Positions 17,531 through 28,283 of a DNA stretch of 64,000 nucleotides are shown piece after piece. The stretch's first letter is position 1. Every line of letters starts with the position of its first letter. A model generated the notes under the pieces. It was not told the DNA's origin. It ran no database searches and saw nothing but the letters and a program-made list of their open reading frames with translations. The DNA is from Methyloversatilis sp. XJ19-49 (GTDB lineage: Bacteria; Pseudomonadota; Gammaproteobacteria; Burkholderiales; Rhodocyclaceae): positions 371,429-435,428 of the forward strand of contig NZ_JANINI010000001.1 of the NCBI RefSeq assembly GCF_024580145.1, read 5' to 3'. The translations under genes were made by a program, and so were the position numbers.

Positions 17531-18337
17531 ATGCGCATCCCCGGATTGCTGTTGATGCTGTTGTTTGCCACCGGCGCCCAGGCGAGCGCCGAGCGCTACA
17601 TACAGCTTTCGATGCACATGGTGAAAATCCTTGCCGCGGCCCCGGACGGCCGCATCAACAGCGGCACCGGCGTGCAGCTCGACGCGAAACATGTGATCAC
17701 CAACTGCCACGTCGTCGGCCGCGCGCAGAACGTCATCGTCGCGCGCGGCAGCACCGGCGTGCCGGCGCAGGCGCGCTCGGTCGATACGCGGCACGACCTG
17801 TGTCTGCTGAGCATTGCCCAGCCGATGGCGCGTCCGGTCGAGGTGTCGTCGTCGCGCACACTGAAGATCGGCGACGAAGTCCATGCCATGGGATTTTCCG
17901 GCGGCAAGGCGCTGTCGATGAGCGTCGGGCAGGTGACCGCACTGCACGAGATGGACAACGCCGTGGTGATCGAAACCGACGCCCAGTTCCAGCAAGGCGC
18001 ATCCGGTGGCGCACTGTTCGACGCCGAAGGCCGTCTGGTCGGCGTGCTGACCTTCTTCATCCCGGGCATGAAGCGCCATTTCGCGGTGCCGACCGAATGG
18101 ATGCAGGCCGGGCTGGACAATGCACAGGACGTCGAATTGCCGGTCGCCGCCACGACGCCGCCCTTCTGGGCCGCAGCCGAAGCGGACAAGCCGTTCTTCC
18201 TGCGCGCCATCCAGCACGAAAACGATCAGGAATGGGACCGCCTGCAGGCCGTCACCCAGGAATGGGTCGAAGCCGAGCCGCGCAATGGTGCGGCGATCGA
18301 AGCCGCGGTGCGCGCCAGCCGTCTGCCGCCGCGCTGA
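17531..18337 (+). CDS. Periplasmic trypsin-like serine protease
   Basis: A 268-residue exported protein with a signal peptide (MRIPGLLLMLLFATGAQASA). The chymotrypsin-fold triad is complete: His in VITNCHVVG (about residue 59), Asp in TRHDLCLL (about 94), and Ser in QFQQGASGGALFD (about 157). Unlike DegP/HtrA it has no PDZ domain; after the protease core there is a short helical tail (about residues 205-268) unlike any domain I know. It stands alone between two terminators. Substrates are unknown; an envelope housekeeping role is inference. Confidence 0.88.
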   Translation: MRIPGLLLMLLFATGAQASAERYIQLSMHMVKILAAAPDGRINSGTGVQLDAKHVITNCHVVGRAQNVIVARGSTGVPAQARSVDTRHDLCLLSIAQPMARPVEVSSSRTLKIGDEVHAMGFSGGKALSMSVGQVTALHEMDNAVVIETDAQFQQGASGGALFDAEGRLVGVLTFFIPGMKRHFAVPTEWMQAGLDNAQDVELPVAATTPPFWAAAEADKPFFLRAIQHENDQEWDRLQAVTQEWVEAEPRNGAAIEAAVRASRLPPR

Positions 18338-18345
18338 CTGCAGAA

Positions 18346-18379
18346 AAAAGGCCGGCCCGGAAATCCGGGCCGGCCTTTT
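18346..18379. terminator. Strong bidirectional terminator
   Basis: AAAAGGCCGGCCCGG and CCGGGCCGGCCTTTT form a stem of about 16 bp around a 3-base AAT centre, with A and T tracts on either side, between the convergent protease and hppA genes. Confidence 0.92.
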
Positions 18380-18394
18380 ACTCACTGCAGATGT

Positions 18395-20581
18395 TCAGCG
18401 TACAGCGGGAACGACCGGCACCTGCGCAACCTGCACGACGGCCTGCTGCACCACCGGCGTCACCGACGGCTGTGCGCCGACGACCGCACCAGTGGCCGAC
18501 GGCAGCAGCGGCACGATCAGCAGCGCGACGATGTTGATGATCTTGATCAGCGGATTGACCGCCGGACCGGCCGTGTCCTTGTACGGATCGCCGACCGTGT
18601 CGCCGGTCACCGCGGCCTTGTGCGCTTCGGAACCCTTGCCGCCGAAGTGACCGTCCTCGATGTACTTCTTCGCGTTGTCCCACGCACCGCCGCCGGTGGT
18701 CATGGAAATCGCGACGAACAGGCCGGTCACGATGGTGCCCATCAGGAGGCCGCCGAGCGCCTGCACGCCGGCTTCCGGCCCCATCAGGAACGCCATGCCG
18801 AAGGCCACGATGACCGGCACCAGCACCGGCAGCAGCGACGGGATCATCATTTCCTTGATCGCCGCCACGGTCAGCATGTCGACCGCCTTCGAGTAATCCG
18901 GCTTGGCCGTGCCTTCCATGATGCCGGGGATTTCCTTGAACTGGCGGCGCACTTCGACCACCACCGCGCCGGCCGAACGGCCCACCGCCTCCATCGCCAT
19001 GGCACCGAACAGGTAGGGGATCAGGCCACCGATGAACAGGCCGATGATGACCGCCGGGTTGGCCAGGTCGAAGGTGACGCTGTGACCGACCGCTTCGAGC
19101 GCGTGCGTGTAGTCGGCAAACAGCACCAGTGCGGCCAGACCGGCGGAGCCGATGGCATAGCCCTTGGTGACGGCCTTGGTCGTGTTGCCCACGGCATCCA
19201 GCGGATCGGTCACTGCACGCACCGAAGCGGGCAGATCCGACATTTCCGCAATGCCGCCGGCGTTGTCGGTGATCGGACCGTAGGCATCGAGTGCCACGAT
19301 GATGCCGGACATGCTGAGCATGGACGTCGCCGCGATGGCAATGCCGTACAGACCGCCCAGCGTGTAGGCCGCCCAGATCGCGGCGCACACCGACAGCACC
19401 GGCCAGGCGCACGACTTCATCGACACGCCGAGGCCGGCGATGATGTTGGTGCCGTGACCGGTGGTCGACGCTTCGGCGATGTGGCGCACCGGCTTGAACT
19501 CGGTACTGGTGTAGTACTCGGTGATCACCACCATCAGGCCGGTCAGCGCCAGACCCACCAGTGCCGCAAGGTAGAGCCGCATCTGCGCGCCACCGTCGAT
19601 GCCCATGACGGCATTCAGCGCGTCGTCGGGAATCAGCGCGGTGGTCAGCGGATAGAAGGCGATGGTCGCCAGCACGCCCGCCACGATCAGGCCGCGGTAC
19701 AGCGCGCCCATGATCTTCTGGCCCGGTTTCGCCTTGACGAAGATGCAGCCGATGATGGACGCAATGATCGAAAAGCCGCCCAGCGCCAGCGGGTAGATGA
19801 CCGCCGCTTCGGCATTGGACTTGAGCAGCAGCGAGCCGAGCAGCATGGTGGCAACGATGGTCACCGCATAGGTTTCGAACAGGTCGGCCGCCATGCCTGC
19901 GCAGTCGCCGACGTTGTCGCCCACGTTGTCGGCGATCACCGCCGGGTTGCGCGGGTCGTCTTCCGGGATGCCGGCTTCGACCTTGCCCACCAGGTCGGCG
20001 CCGACGTCTGCACCCTTGGTGAAGATGCCGCCGCCGAGGCGCGCGAAGATCGAAATGAGCGACGAACCGAAGCCCAGGCCGATCAGCGGATGGATGATCT
20101 GATCGATCGTCGCGTCATGCGCGGCGGAGCCTTTCAGGATCGCGTAATAGCCTGCCACCCCCAGCAGACCCATGCCGACCACCAGCATGCCGGTGATGGC
20201 GCCGCCGCGGAAGGCGACGTCGAACGCTTCTGAAATGCCCTTGCGCGCGGCTTCCGCCGTACGCACGTTGGCGCGCACGGACACGTTCATGCCGATGTAG
20301 CCGGCCGCCCCCGACAGCACCGCGCCGATGACGAAACCGGCGGCGGTCGACGTGCCGAGCGTGAGCCACAGGACCACGGTGAGGATGACGCCGACGATGG
20401 CAATCGTTCGGTACTGCCGGTTCAGATAGGCCTGGGCGCCCACCTGCACTGCATCGGCAATTTCGCGCATGCGCTCATTGCCGCTGGGTTGAGCAAGAAT
20501 CCACTTGCTGGATACGGCGCCATACGCGATGGCAACCACCGAACACACGAGTGCGAATATCAGACCGGACGACAACATCAC
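18395..20581 (-). CDS. hppA: Membrane-bound proton-translocating pyrophosphatase, K+-independent type
   Basis: A 728-residue multi-pass protein (about 16 helices) that couples pyrophosphate hydrolysis to proton pumping. Conserved acidic motifs are seen: [38 protein letters not shown] and, near the C-terminus, [17 protein letters not shown]-type sequence. The determinant GNTTKA (Lys in place of Ala) marks the K+-insensitive class, normally proton pumps. It lies 168 bases downstream of pfp in the same direction. A PPi-using glycolytic enzyme and a PPi-energised pump side by side suggest that PPi is a real energy currency here. Confidence 0.96.
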   Translation of the reverse strand: MMLSSGLIFALVCSVVAIAYGAVSSKWILAQPSGNERMREIADAVQVGAQAYLNRQYRTIAIVGVILTVVLWLTLGTSTAAGFVIGAVLSGAAGYIGMNVSVRANVRTAEAARKGISEAFDVAFRGGAITGMLVVGMGLLGVAGYYAILKGSAAHDATIDQIIHPLIGLGFGSSLISIFARLGGGIFTKGADVGADLVGKVEAGIPEDDPRNPAVIADNVGDNVGDCAGMAADLFETYAVTIVATMLLGSLLLKSNAEAAVIYPLALGGFSIIASIIGCIFVKAKPGQKIMGALYRGLIVAGVLATIAFYPLTTALIPDDALNAVMGIDGGAQMRLYLAALVGLALTGLMVVITEYYTSTEFKPVRHIAEASTTGHGTNIIAGLGVSMKSCAWPVLSVCAAIWAAYTLGGLYGIAIAATSMLSMSGIIVALDAYGPITDNAGGIAEMSDLPASVRAVTDPLDAVGNTTKAVTKGYAIGSAGLAALVLFADYTHALEAVGHSVTFDLANPAVIIGLFIGGLIPYLFGAMAMEAVGRSAGAVVVEVRRQFKEIPGIMEGTAKPDYSKAVDMLTVAAIKEMMIPSLLPVLVPVIVAFGMAFLMGPEAGVQALGGLLMGTIVTGLFVAISMTTGGGAWDNAKKYIEDGHFGGKGSEAHKAAVTGDTVGDPYKDTAGPAVNPLIKIINIVALLIVPLLPSATGAVVGAQPSVTPVVQQAVVQVAQVPVVPAVR

Positions 20582-20749
20582 CCCTCCCCCCTTGTTTTAC
20601 TGCGCCAGATGGACACCCCGCGTGAGCAGGACATCCGAAAGCTGCAGCGATCTTGTGGATCGCCGGGCGCCGCCTCCCCGGCTGCTGCCCTGGTAAATCG
20701 GCAGCCCGCCGGAAAGCGGACTGCAACAAGCGGTTGCACGTGGTCTGTG

Positions 20750-22006
20750 TCAGCCTCCGAACGCGGGCAGCACGGCCGCCACACTTTCGTTCTTCAGACT
20801 CACGTAGGCCGGCAGGCCGTCGACATAGGGCGGATAGTCCTCGCCCGCAATCAGCGGCTGCAGGTATCTCCGGCAGGCATCGGTAATGCCGAAGCCGTCG
20901 TCGGAAATGAAATCTCGCGGCATCATCTTTTCGTGGTTGGCGACATCCGCCAGCTGCGCGACGCCGATTTCCCATTGGTAGGGACTGTCGGCGGTACGCA
21001 CGATGGCAGGCATCACGGCATTGCGTCCTTCGAGCGCCAGCTCGACTGCACGGCGACCCAGCGCGTGCGCCTGGGCGGCATCGGTCGCCGATGCGATGTG
21101 GCGGCCGCTGCGCTGCAGGTAGTCGGGCAGCGCCCAGTGATACTTGTGACCGAGTTGCGCCTTGATCAATTCGGCCACCTGCTGGCCGACGCCACCCAGC
21201 TGGGCATGACCGAACGCATCGCGCGTGCCCGATTCGGCCAGCAGCTTGCCGTCGGGCCCACGCAGGCCTTCCGACACCGCGATGGCGCAGAACTGGTGTT
21301 CGCGCACGCAGGCATCGACGCGCGCCATGAAGGCGGCCTGATCAAAGGGGATTTCGGGGAACAGCAGCAGGTGCGGCGCATCGCCCGCATTGCGCGCAGC
21401 CAGTCCGGCTGCCGCGGTGATCCAGCCGGCGTGCCGGCCCATCACTTCCATGACGAATATCTTCGTCGAGGTACGCGCCATCGACGCCACATCGAGACCG
21501 GCTTCCATCATCGACACGGCGACGTATTTCGCCACCGAACCGAAGCCGGGGCAATTGTCGGTACCGACCAGATCGTTATCGACCGTCTTCGGCACACCGA
21601 CGCACACCAGCGGGTAGTTCAGACGCTCGGCGATCTGCGACACCTTCCATGCGGTGTCCATCGAGTCGTTGCCGCCGTTGTACAGGAAGTAGCGGATGTC
21701 ATGCGCGCGGAACACATCGATCAGCCGCTCGTAATGGGCGCGGCTTTCGTCCAGCCCCTTCAGCTTGTAGCGGCACGAACCGAAGGCGCCGCCCGGCGTA
21801 TGGCGCAGGGCGGCGATGGCTGCATCGCTTTCGAACGACGTGTCGATCAGGTCTTCATGCAGTGCGCCGAGGATGCCGTTGCGTCCGGCAAACACCTTGC
21901 CGATGCGACCGCCCTGCTCGCGTGCCGCCTGGATGACACCGCAGGCGGTGGCGTTGATGACCGCGGTGACGCCGCCGGACTGCGCGTAGAACAGGTTTGC
22001 GGCCAT
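20750..22006 (-). CDS. pfp: PPi-dependent 6-phosphofructokinase
   Basis: A 418-residue enzyme that reversibly phosphorylates fructose 6-phosphate with pyrophosphate, giving glycolysis or gluconeogenesis at low energy cost. The PPi-type signature GGNDSMDTA replaces the GGDGS of ATP enzymes, followed by PKTVDNDLVGTDNCPGFGS and MEVMGRHAGWI. Related methylotroph enzymes also act on seduloheptulose phosphates and ribulose 5-phosphate. It sits 5 bases after adk, so the two are co-transcribed, and is followed by hppA. Confidence 0.95.
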   Translation of the reverse strand: MAANLFYAQSGGVTAVINATACGVIQAAREQGGRIGKVFAGRNGILGALHEDLIDTSFESDAAIAALRHTPGGAFGSCRYKLKGLDESRAHYERLIDVFRAHDIRYFLYNGGNDSMDTAWKVSQIAERLNYPLVCVGVPKTVDNDLVGTDNCPGFGSVAKYVAVSMMEAGLDVASMARTSTKIFVMEVMGRHAGWITAAAGLAARNAGDAPHLLLFPEIPFDQAAFMARVDACVREHQFCAIAVSEGLRGPDGKLLAESGTRDAFGHAQLGGVGQQVAELIKAQLGHKYHWALPDYLQRSGRHIASATDAAQAHALGRRAVELALEGRNAVMPAIVRTADSPYQWEIGVAQLADVANHEKMMPRDFISDDGFGITDACRRYLQPLIAGEDYPPYVDGLPAYVSLKNESVAAVLPAFGG

Positions 22007-22011
22007 CAGTG

Positions 22012-22713
<702 letters not shown>

Positions 22714-22807
22714 TTATTCTTCTGCAGGCCGCACCGGCTACGTTACCGTCCGATGTCAGCGGGCGCGAACTTACCGCCAATGCGCGGCGCGGTCAAACCG
22801 CAGTGCG

Positions 22808-23572
22808 TCACGCAATGCCGTTCGCGAACAGCACACGCATGCGCGCCAGATCGTCTTCGGTATCTACACCGGCGTGCGGCATGGCGACATTGCCGACAAC
22901 GCGGATGCGGTGCCCGTGCCACAGCGCGCGCAGCTGTTCCAGCGCCTCGCACTGCTCGGCTGCCGCCGGCGAGAGACGGGCGTTCTTCTGCAGGAAGCGT
23001 ACCCGGTAGGCGTAGATGCCGATGTGGCGCTGCGCATGCAGACCGGGCGGCAGCGCGTCGCGCGTGACGGCAAAGTCGTCGCGCGCCCACGGGATCGGTG
23101 CGCGCGAAAAGTACATCGCGCGGCCCTGCGCATCGCACACCACCTTCACCACGCCGGGACTGAAGAAATCAGCCGCCTCCGTGATGGCGCTGCTGGCGGT
23201 CGCGATCGACGATTCCGGATCCTGATCGAGCGCCAGCGCGACGGCACGGATCAGCTCCGGATCGATCAGCGGCTCGTCGCCCTGCACATTGACCACCACG
23301 CTCGCAGGCGACCAGCCCAGTTGCTCCGCGACTTCAGCGATGCGGTCGGTACCGGTCGGGTGGTCAGCGCGTGTCATCACCGCCTGGAAACCGTGGGCGC
23401 TGACCGCGGCGGCGATGCCTTCATGATCGGTCGCCACCACCAGCGCGTCGGCGCCGCTGCGCGCTGCCTGCTGCGCGACACGCACGACCATCGGCAGGCC
23501 ACCGATGTCGAGCAGGGGCTTGCCGGGCAGGCGGGTCGAGGCGAACCGGGCGGGAATCACCACCTTGAACAT
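22808..23572 (-). CDS. kdsB: 3-deoxy-manno-octulosonate cytidylyltransferase
   Basis: A 254-residue enzyme that activates KDO with CTP to CMP-KDO for lipopolysaccharide inner core, releasing PPi. Marks: [17 protein letters not shown] at the N-terminus, [35 protein letters not shown] and [12 protein letters not shown]. The start chosen (ATG at 23572) is the family start; an in-frame ATG nine codons upstream would overlap the trm112 gene. Confidence 0.96.
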   Translation of the reverse strand: MFKVVIPARFASTRLPGKPLLDIGGLPMVVRVAQQAARSGADALVVATDHEGIAAAVSAHGFQAVMTRADHPTGTDRIAEVAEQLGWSPASVVVNVQGDEPLIDPELIRAVALALDQDPESSIATASSAITEAADFFSPGVVKVVCDAQGRAMYFSRAPIPWARDDFAVTRDALPPGLHAQRHIGIYAYRVRFLQKNARLSPAAAEQCEALEQLRALWHGHRIRVVGNVAMPHAGVDTEDDLARMRVLFANGIA

Positions 23573-23582
23573 GATGAGCGCC

Positions 23583-23804
23583 TCAGATGGACGTTGCACC
23601 GCGACCCGGCGTCGCGTCGCGCAATGCAGCCACTTCGTCCTCGGTCATTTCGCGCGCTTCGTCTTCCAGCATGACCGGAATGCCGTCGCGGATCGGGTAG
23701 GCCAGGCGGCTCGCCTTGCACTGCAGCTCGTTGCGTGCACGGTCAAGCACCAGTGGTCCCTTGGTGACCGGGCAGACGAGAATCTCAAGTAGTCGGGGGT
23801 CCAT
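23583..23804 (-). CDS. Trm112-family small protein (YcaR-like)
   Basis: A 73-residue protein of the UPF0434/Trm112 type: [19 protein letters not shown] at the start, then the [20 protein letters not shown] segment. The usual four-cysteine zinc site is reduced to two cysteines, as in many bacterial members. In other organisms Trm112 activates methyltransferases; the bacterial role is not established. The gene is wedged between lpxK (20-base overlap) and kdsB, its standard location. Confidence 0.93.
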   Translation of the reverse strand: MDPRLLEILVCPVTKGPLVLDRARNELQCKASRLAYPIRDGIPVMLEDEAREMTEDEVAALRDATPGRGATSI

Positions 23805-24801
23805 GCTTCAGCTCCGCAAGGCGGTCGGATACCCGGCCCGCCAGATCAGGATCGAGGTGTGCCTCGACCGGCAATACCCACACAGGGGTGTCCGACAATC
23901 CGTGACATTTTACCGCGTCCTTCTCGGTCAGCAGCAAGGCATCGCAGTCCTGAAAAATCAGGTCCCGAGCCGAATACGCGTGATGATCCGGAAACGGATG
24001 CGCAACGAACACCAGCCCGAGCGTGCGCAGGTGGTCGAAGAAGCGCGCCGGCTCGCCGATGCCGGCCACGGCATGCAGGCGCAGACCCTGAAGGTCGGCG
24101 ACACCTGCACTGTCGCCGGGATGGCCGAGCCGGTGAAAGCGTTCTCCGCGCAGACGCATCGAAAAGCGCGGCGGGCCGGCCAGCGGGGTATCCGGCGTGC
24201 CGTTGAGCACCTGCGCAAACACCGATGCCAGACGCGACGGCGACTCGCGCAGCGGGCCGGCCGGCAGGTGAAATCCGTTCATGACGCCGCGCCGGTCGAA
24301 TACCGCGATCTCGATGTCGCGCGCCAGCGCGTAATGCTGCAGGCCATCGTCGCACAGCACGACGTCGCACTGCGGATGGCGCGCGAGTGCCGCGCGGGCG
24401 ACCTCCGCACGGCGACGTCCGACCCATACCGGCACGCCGCTGCGACGCGCCAGCAACAGGGCTTCGTCGCCGCACAGCGCAGGGTCATCCTCCGCCGCGA
24501 CCTCGCGCACCCCTTGCACGGTCCCGCCGTAGCCGCGCGACACGATGACCGGACGGTGGCCGCGCGCGGTCAGCGCGCGCGCCAGATAGAGGGTAAGAGG
24601 GGTTTTGCCGGCACCGCCGGCGATGATGTTGCCGATGACCACCACAGGGACCGGCAGCCGGTCGGCACGCAACACGCCCGAGCGATAACCGGCACGGCGC
24701 AGTGTGGTGACCAGCCGGTACAGCAGCGACAGCGGCCACAGGAGCCAGGCCAGCCAACCGCGCCGTTGCCAGGCTTCGGGCAGCGCCCGCGCTGCACTCA
24801 T
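23785..24801 (-). CDS. lpxK: Tetraacyldisaccharide 4-prime-kinase (lipid A)
   Basis: A 338-residue inner-membrane kinase that phosphorylates the lipid A precursor to lipid IVA. Near the N-terminus is a membrane-associated helix ([15 protein letters not shown]), then the modified P-loop [20 protein letters not shown], and DDGLQHYAL. It overlaps exbD upstream (ATGA) and trm112 downstream, so the group is translated together. Confidence 0.96.
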   Translation of the reverse strand: MSAARALPEAWQRRGWLAWLLWPLSLLYRLVTTLRRAGYRSGVLRADRLPVPVVVIGNIIAGGAGKTPLTLYLARALTARGHRPVIVSRGYGGTVQGVREVAAEDDPALCGDEALLLARRSGVPVWVGRRRAEVARAALARHPQCDVVLCDDGLQHYALARDIEIAVFDRRGVMNGFHLPAGPLRESPSRLASVFAQVLNGTPDTPLAGPPRFSMRLRGERFHRLGHPGDSAGVADLQGLRLHAVAGIGEPARFFDHLRTLGLVFVAHPFPDHHAYSARDLIFQDCDALLLTEKDAVKCHGLSDTPVWVLPVEAHLDPDLAGRVSDRLAELKHGPPTT

Positions 24802-25226
24802 CGACCGGCCGGCGCGTCGGACTGGGTGGCGAAGGAAATGCCGGCGATGCCTGCCTTCTGTGCGGCCTGCATGACATCGATCGACGACTGCAGCCGTGCG
24901 TCGCGGTCGGACGAAATGATCACCACCGGATCTTCCTTGCCCGACGCAGCGCCCGCCAGCGCACTGCGCAGCCGCTCGATGTCACCTGCCGGCACCGGCT
25001 GACGATCGACAAGGATATCGCCGCGTGCGGTGATCATCACATTGATCTCGCGGGCAACCGGCTCGGCTTCCGGCGCCTGCGCGCTGGGCAGCGTGATCTC
25101 GAGGCCGGCCGTCTTCGAGTACGTCGTGGTCACCATCAGGAAGATGAGGATGACCAGCAGCACGTCGATCAGCGGAATCAGGTTGATTTCCAGCTCTTCG
25201 CGCCCGCGTCCGCGTCGGAAATTCAT
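24798..25226 (-). CDS. exbD: ExbD/TolR-family biopolymer transport protein
   Basis: A 142-residue inner-membrane protein with a short cytoplasmic start, one membrane helix bearing the functional acidic residue (LEINLIPLIDVLLVILIFLMV, Asp in the helix) and a periplasmic domain. It works with ExbB as a proton-driven motor energising TonB or a Tol-like process. Its place directly ahead of lpxK is characteristic of beta- and gammaproteobacteria, where the pair may support envelope function rather than iron uptake. Confidence 0.93.
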   Translation of the reverse strand: MNFRRGRGREELEINLIPLIDVLLVILIFLMVTTTYSKTAGLEITLPSAQAPEAEPVAREINVMITARGDILVDRQPVPAGDIERLRSALAGAASGKEDPVVIISSDRDARLQSSIDVMQAAQKAGIAGISFATQSDAPAGR

Positions 25227-25235
25227 CTGGGCGCC

Positions 25236-25847
25236 CTACTTTGCCGAACGCTCGCCGTGTACGACCTCGACCAGCTTGATCGCAAGCTGCTCCATCTCGA
25301 CCACGAAGTCATCGACCAGACCGCGAAAGTAGCGGTGGAAGATCAGTGCAGGTATCGCCACCAGCAGACCGAAGCCGGTGTTGTAGAGCGCGATCGAAAT
25401 ACCGCTCGCGAGCTGTTGCGGATTGCTGCCGGTCGCCGTCTGCGATCCGAAGATTTCGATCATGCCGACGACCGTCCCGAACAGTCCCATCAGCGGCGCG
25501 GCTGCGGCGATCGTGCCCAGCGTCGTCAGATAGCGCTCGAGGTGATGCACCACCGAACGCCCTTCTTCCTCGATTGCTTCCTTCATGATTTCGCGCGGGT
25601 TGCGCACGTTGCGCAGACCGGCCGCCAGCACGCGGCCGAGCGGCGAGTGGGCGGCAACGCGGCGTATCATGTCGGCGTTCGGCAGACCGCCCTTGAGATC
25701 GGCCAGCACGGAATCGAGTAGCGCCGGTGGCACCACCTTGCTGCGTCGCAGGCTCGCCAGACGTTCGAAAATCAGCGCCAGGGCAATGATGGACGCCGCG
25801 ATCAGCGGCCAGATGGGCCAGCCGGCCGCCCGGATGATGTCAAACAC
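25236..25847 (-). CDS. exbB: ExbB/TolQ-family proton channel
   Basis: A 203-residue protein from a GTG start at 25847, preceded by GAGGGGAG. An upstream ATG would add 63 residues of poor quality, including translated DnaA-box DNA, and is rejected. The first helix (WPIWPLIAASIIALALIF) is followed by a cytoplasmic loop and the conserved LTTLGTIAAAAPLMGLFGTVVGM and GFGLLVAIPALIFHRYFRG segments that form the proton channel. It heads the minus-strand operon exbB-exbD-lpxK-trm112-kdsB. Confidence 0.93.
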   Translation of the reverse strand: MFDIIRAAGWPIWPLIAASIIALALIFERLASLRRSKVVPPALLDSVLADLKGGLPNADMIRRVAAHSPLGRVLAAGLRNVRNPREIMKEAIEEEGRSVVHHLERYLTTLGTIAAAAPLMGLFGTVVGMIEIFGSQTATGSNPQQLASGISIALYNTGFGLLVAIPALIFHRYFRGLVDDFVVEMEQLAIKLVEVVHGERSAK

Positions 25848-25949
25848 GTGCGCTCCCCTCGTCAGCAAGCGGCGAACTGTAGCCTGCGACACCAGTCGGG
25901 GCAACCCTGACCCGATGTCGTTGCGCACCGCAGCATGCCGCCGGACGGG

Positions 25950-25974
25950 GTTATCCACAGAACTTGTGGATAAC
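25950..25974. promoter_or_regulatory. Inverted pair of perfect DnaA boxes
   Basis: TTATCCACA (25951-25959) and its reverse complement TGTGGATAA (25965-25973) are separated by 5 bases and extended by one more paired base on each side. Both match the strongest DnaA box consensus. The site lies between the divergent exbB operon and xseA. Confidence 0.75.
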
Positions 25975-26074
25975 CGTGTGGGTAGCGGCCGGACGACAGC
26001 GGGAAATCGCGGCTGGTACAGGCGTTTTTCTTGCAACGATCAAAAATTAAGCTTCGATGACAACGTGGTGAACG

Positions 26075-27442
26075 ATGGTCACTGAATCACCGATGCCGGC
26101 CGGACCCGGCATGCCGGTATCCGAACTGGTACGACGCGCCCGGCTGACGCTGGAGCGCAGCTTTCCGGTGCTTTGGGTCAGCGGCGAGCTGTCGGGCGTG
26201 ACGCGCGCTGCGTCGGGGCACCTCTACTTTTCGCTGAAGGACGAACTGGCTCAGGTGCGCTGCGTCATGTTCCGCAACCGCAGCCAGCTGCTGCCGTTCG
26301 AAGTGCGCGCCGGCCTGCGCGTCGAGGTGCGCGCCCAGGTATCGCTGTACGAGGCGCGCGGCGACTTCCAGCTGACCGTCGATGCAATGCGGCCGGCCGG
26401 CCAGGGTGCGCTGCACGACGCCTTTCTGCGGCTGAAGGCAAAGCTGGAACAGGAAGGCCTGTTCGACGCTGCGCGCAAGCGGCCGCTGCCGGCGCTGCCC
26501 GCCCGGCTGGCTGTGGTCACCTCAGCGTCGGGTGCAGCACTGCGCGACGTGCTGATCACGCTGGCGCGGCGCGCCCGCCATATCGAGGTGACCGTACTGC
26601 CCTGTCTCGTGCAGGGTGCCGATGCGCCGCCGCAGATCGCCGCCGCCGTCACGCGGGCCGGGCGCCTCGGCTGCGACGCCCTGCTGCTGGTGCGCGGCGG
26701 TGGATCGGCGGAAGACCTTGCCGCCTTCAACGACGAGGCTGTGGCACGCGCCATCGCAGCCAGCCCGGTTCCGGTCGTCACGGGCATCGGGCACGAAACG
26801 GATTTTTCGATTGCCGACTTCGTGGCGGACATCCGGGCCGCCACGCCGACCGCCGCCGCCGAACTGGTCAGCGCCGGCCATGTCGAGGCGGCTGCGCGGC
26901 TGGTCGGACTCGCACTTCGGCTCGCCCGGGCCATGCGCGCCCGCGTGGAGCGGCGCTCCCAGCGGCTGGATGACCTGTCGTCGCGGCTGCACGCGCCGGC
27001 ACGACAGCTGGCGCGGGCGGGCGAACGGCTGCATGCGCTGCACGCGCGCATGCGCCGCGCCCGCGATGTCGGCCTGGCTCAGCAGCGCCGTCAAGCCGAT
27101 GCCCTGGCCCAACGCCTGCACGACAGACGCCCCGATCTCGCGCGTCGTCAGGTCGCACTGCTGCGGCTGACCGAACGTCTGCGAACCTCGGCGCGATGGC
27201 TGCTTGAAACCGCGCGCCACCGCAGCGGTCTCAATGCAGCCCAACTGGCACAACTCGATCCGGCGGCGGTGCTGGCGCGCGGTTTTTCCATCGTGCGTGA
27301 CGGCGAAGGCCGCATCGTGCGCGACGCGACGACGCTTTCGGCCGGACAGGCGATTGAACTGCAGTTCGCACGCGGCAGGGCCGGCGTGACGGTCGATCGC
27401 GTCAGCGCACCGGCCGCCACGGACGAAACACCCAGCACTTGA
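26075..27442 (+). CDS. xseA: Exodeoxyribonuclease VII large subunit
   Basis: A 455-residue nuclease subunit. The N-terminal OB-fold (residues about 10-115) carries FPVLWVSGELSGVTRAASGHLYFSLKD; the catalytic domain has VVTSASGAALRDVLITLARR, LLLVRGGGSAEDL and VTGIGHETDFSIADFVADIRAATPTAAAEL; a long coiled coil (about 265-380) precedes the C-terminal LARGFSIVRD segment. It degrades single-stranded DNA together with small XseB subunits, which are encoded elsewhere. Downstream by 95 bases is sodB in the same direction. Confidence 0.96.
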   Translation: MVTESPMPAGPGMPVSELVRRARLTLERSFPVLWVSGELSGVTRAASGHLYFSLKDELAQVRCVMFRNRSQLLPFEVRAGLRVEVRAQVSLYEARGDFQLTVDAMRPAGQGALHDAFLRLKAKLEQEGLFDAARKRPLPALPARLAVVTSASGAALRDVLITLARRARHIEVTVLPCLVQGADAPPQIAAAVTRAGRLGCDALLLVRGGGSAEDLAAFNDEAVARAIAASPVPVVTGIGHETDFSIADFVADIRAATPTAAAELVSAGHVEAAARLVGLALRLARAMRARVERRSQRLDDLSSRLHAPARQLARAGERLHALHARMRRARDVGLAQQRRQADALAQRLHDRRPDLARRQVALLRLTERLRTSARWLLETARHRSGLNAAQLAQLDPAAVLARGFSIVRDGEGRIVRDATTLSAGQAIELQFARGRAGVTVDRVSAPAATDETPST

Positions 27443-27537
27443 GGGGCCTTTGTGCCTGCACGCTTTGCCTTGTGCTCGGACTTGGGCAACCCTAAACTCG
27501 CATACCTGACTTTGAACCGACACGACTGGGAGACACC

Positions 27538-28125
27538 ATGGAACACACGCTGCCCCCGCTGCCTTATGCGCTCGACGCTCTGGCCCCGCACATTTCCCGC
27601 GAAACCCTTGAATTCCACTACGGCAAGCACCACCAGACCTATGCCACCAACCTGAACAACCTGATCAAGGGCACCGAGTTCGAAAACCTCGATCTGGAAG
27701 CCATCGTCAAGAAGGCTCCGGCCGGCGGCGTGTTCAACAATTCGGCGCAGGTGTGGAATCACAGCTTCTTCTGGAGCAGCATGAAGCCTGCAGGCGGCGG
27801 CGCACCGACCGGCGCGCTGGCGGCAGCGATCGATGCCAAGTGGGGCAGCTTCGACGAATTCAAGAAGGCATTCAAGGCGTCGGCGGTCGGCAATTTCGGC
27901 TCCGGCTGGACCTGGCTGGTCAGAAAGCCGGATGGCTCGCTGGACATCGTCAACACCAGTGGTGCCGGCACGCCGCTCAATTCCGACGCGAAGCCGCTGC
28001 TGACGCTCGACGTGTGGGAACACGCCTACTACATCGACTACCGCAATCGCCGTCCGGACTTCGTCGATACCTTCCTCGCCAGTCTCGCCAACTGGGACTT
28101 CGCGGCGAAGAACTTCGCGGCCTGA
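27538..28125 (+). CDS. sodB: Iron superoxide dismutase
   Basis: A 195-residue enzyme that dismutates superoxide. The metal ligands are visible: His27 in FHYGKHH, His near residue 75 in VWNHSFFW, and Asp and His in [21 protein letters not shown] and the [10 protein letters not shown] sequence favour the Fe rather than the Mn form. No signal peptide, so cytoplasmic. It appears to have its own promoter in the 95-base gap after xseA, with a GGGAGA ribosome binding site. Confidence 0.96.
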   Translation: MEHTLPPLPYALDALAPHISRETLEFHYGKHHQTYATNLNNLIKGTEFENLDLEAIVKKAPAGGVFNNSAQVWNHSFFWSSMKPAGGGAPTGALAAAIDAKWGSFDEFKKAFKASAVGNFGSGWTWLVRKPDGSLDIVNTSGAGTPLNSDAKPLLTLDVWEHAYYIDYRNRRPDFVDTFLASLANWDFAAKNFAA

Positions 28126-28283
28126 TCGCCCGCCGGGGTGCTCGCTCCGGCTGACTGCTCAGGCCTGCAAAAAAAGCGCCGACCTGAGCGGAGACAATGT
28201 GTCGCTACCTGTGGCATATCTACTGGAGCGACTTGTTCCTGTGCAGCACACTTGCGCCCGGGAATTAAGGGAGCGCGTTTTTC

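Noticed and set aside
18620-20233. A 537-codon open frame on the plus strand
   Set aside because: Antisense shadow of hppA, with low-complexity composition and no motif.
28240-28260. A sigma-54-like TTGC element upstream of rfbF
   Set aside because: The -24 element lacks the invariant GG at the right spacing (TG instead).
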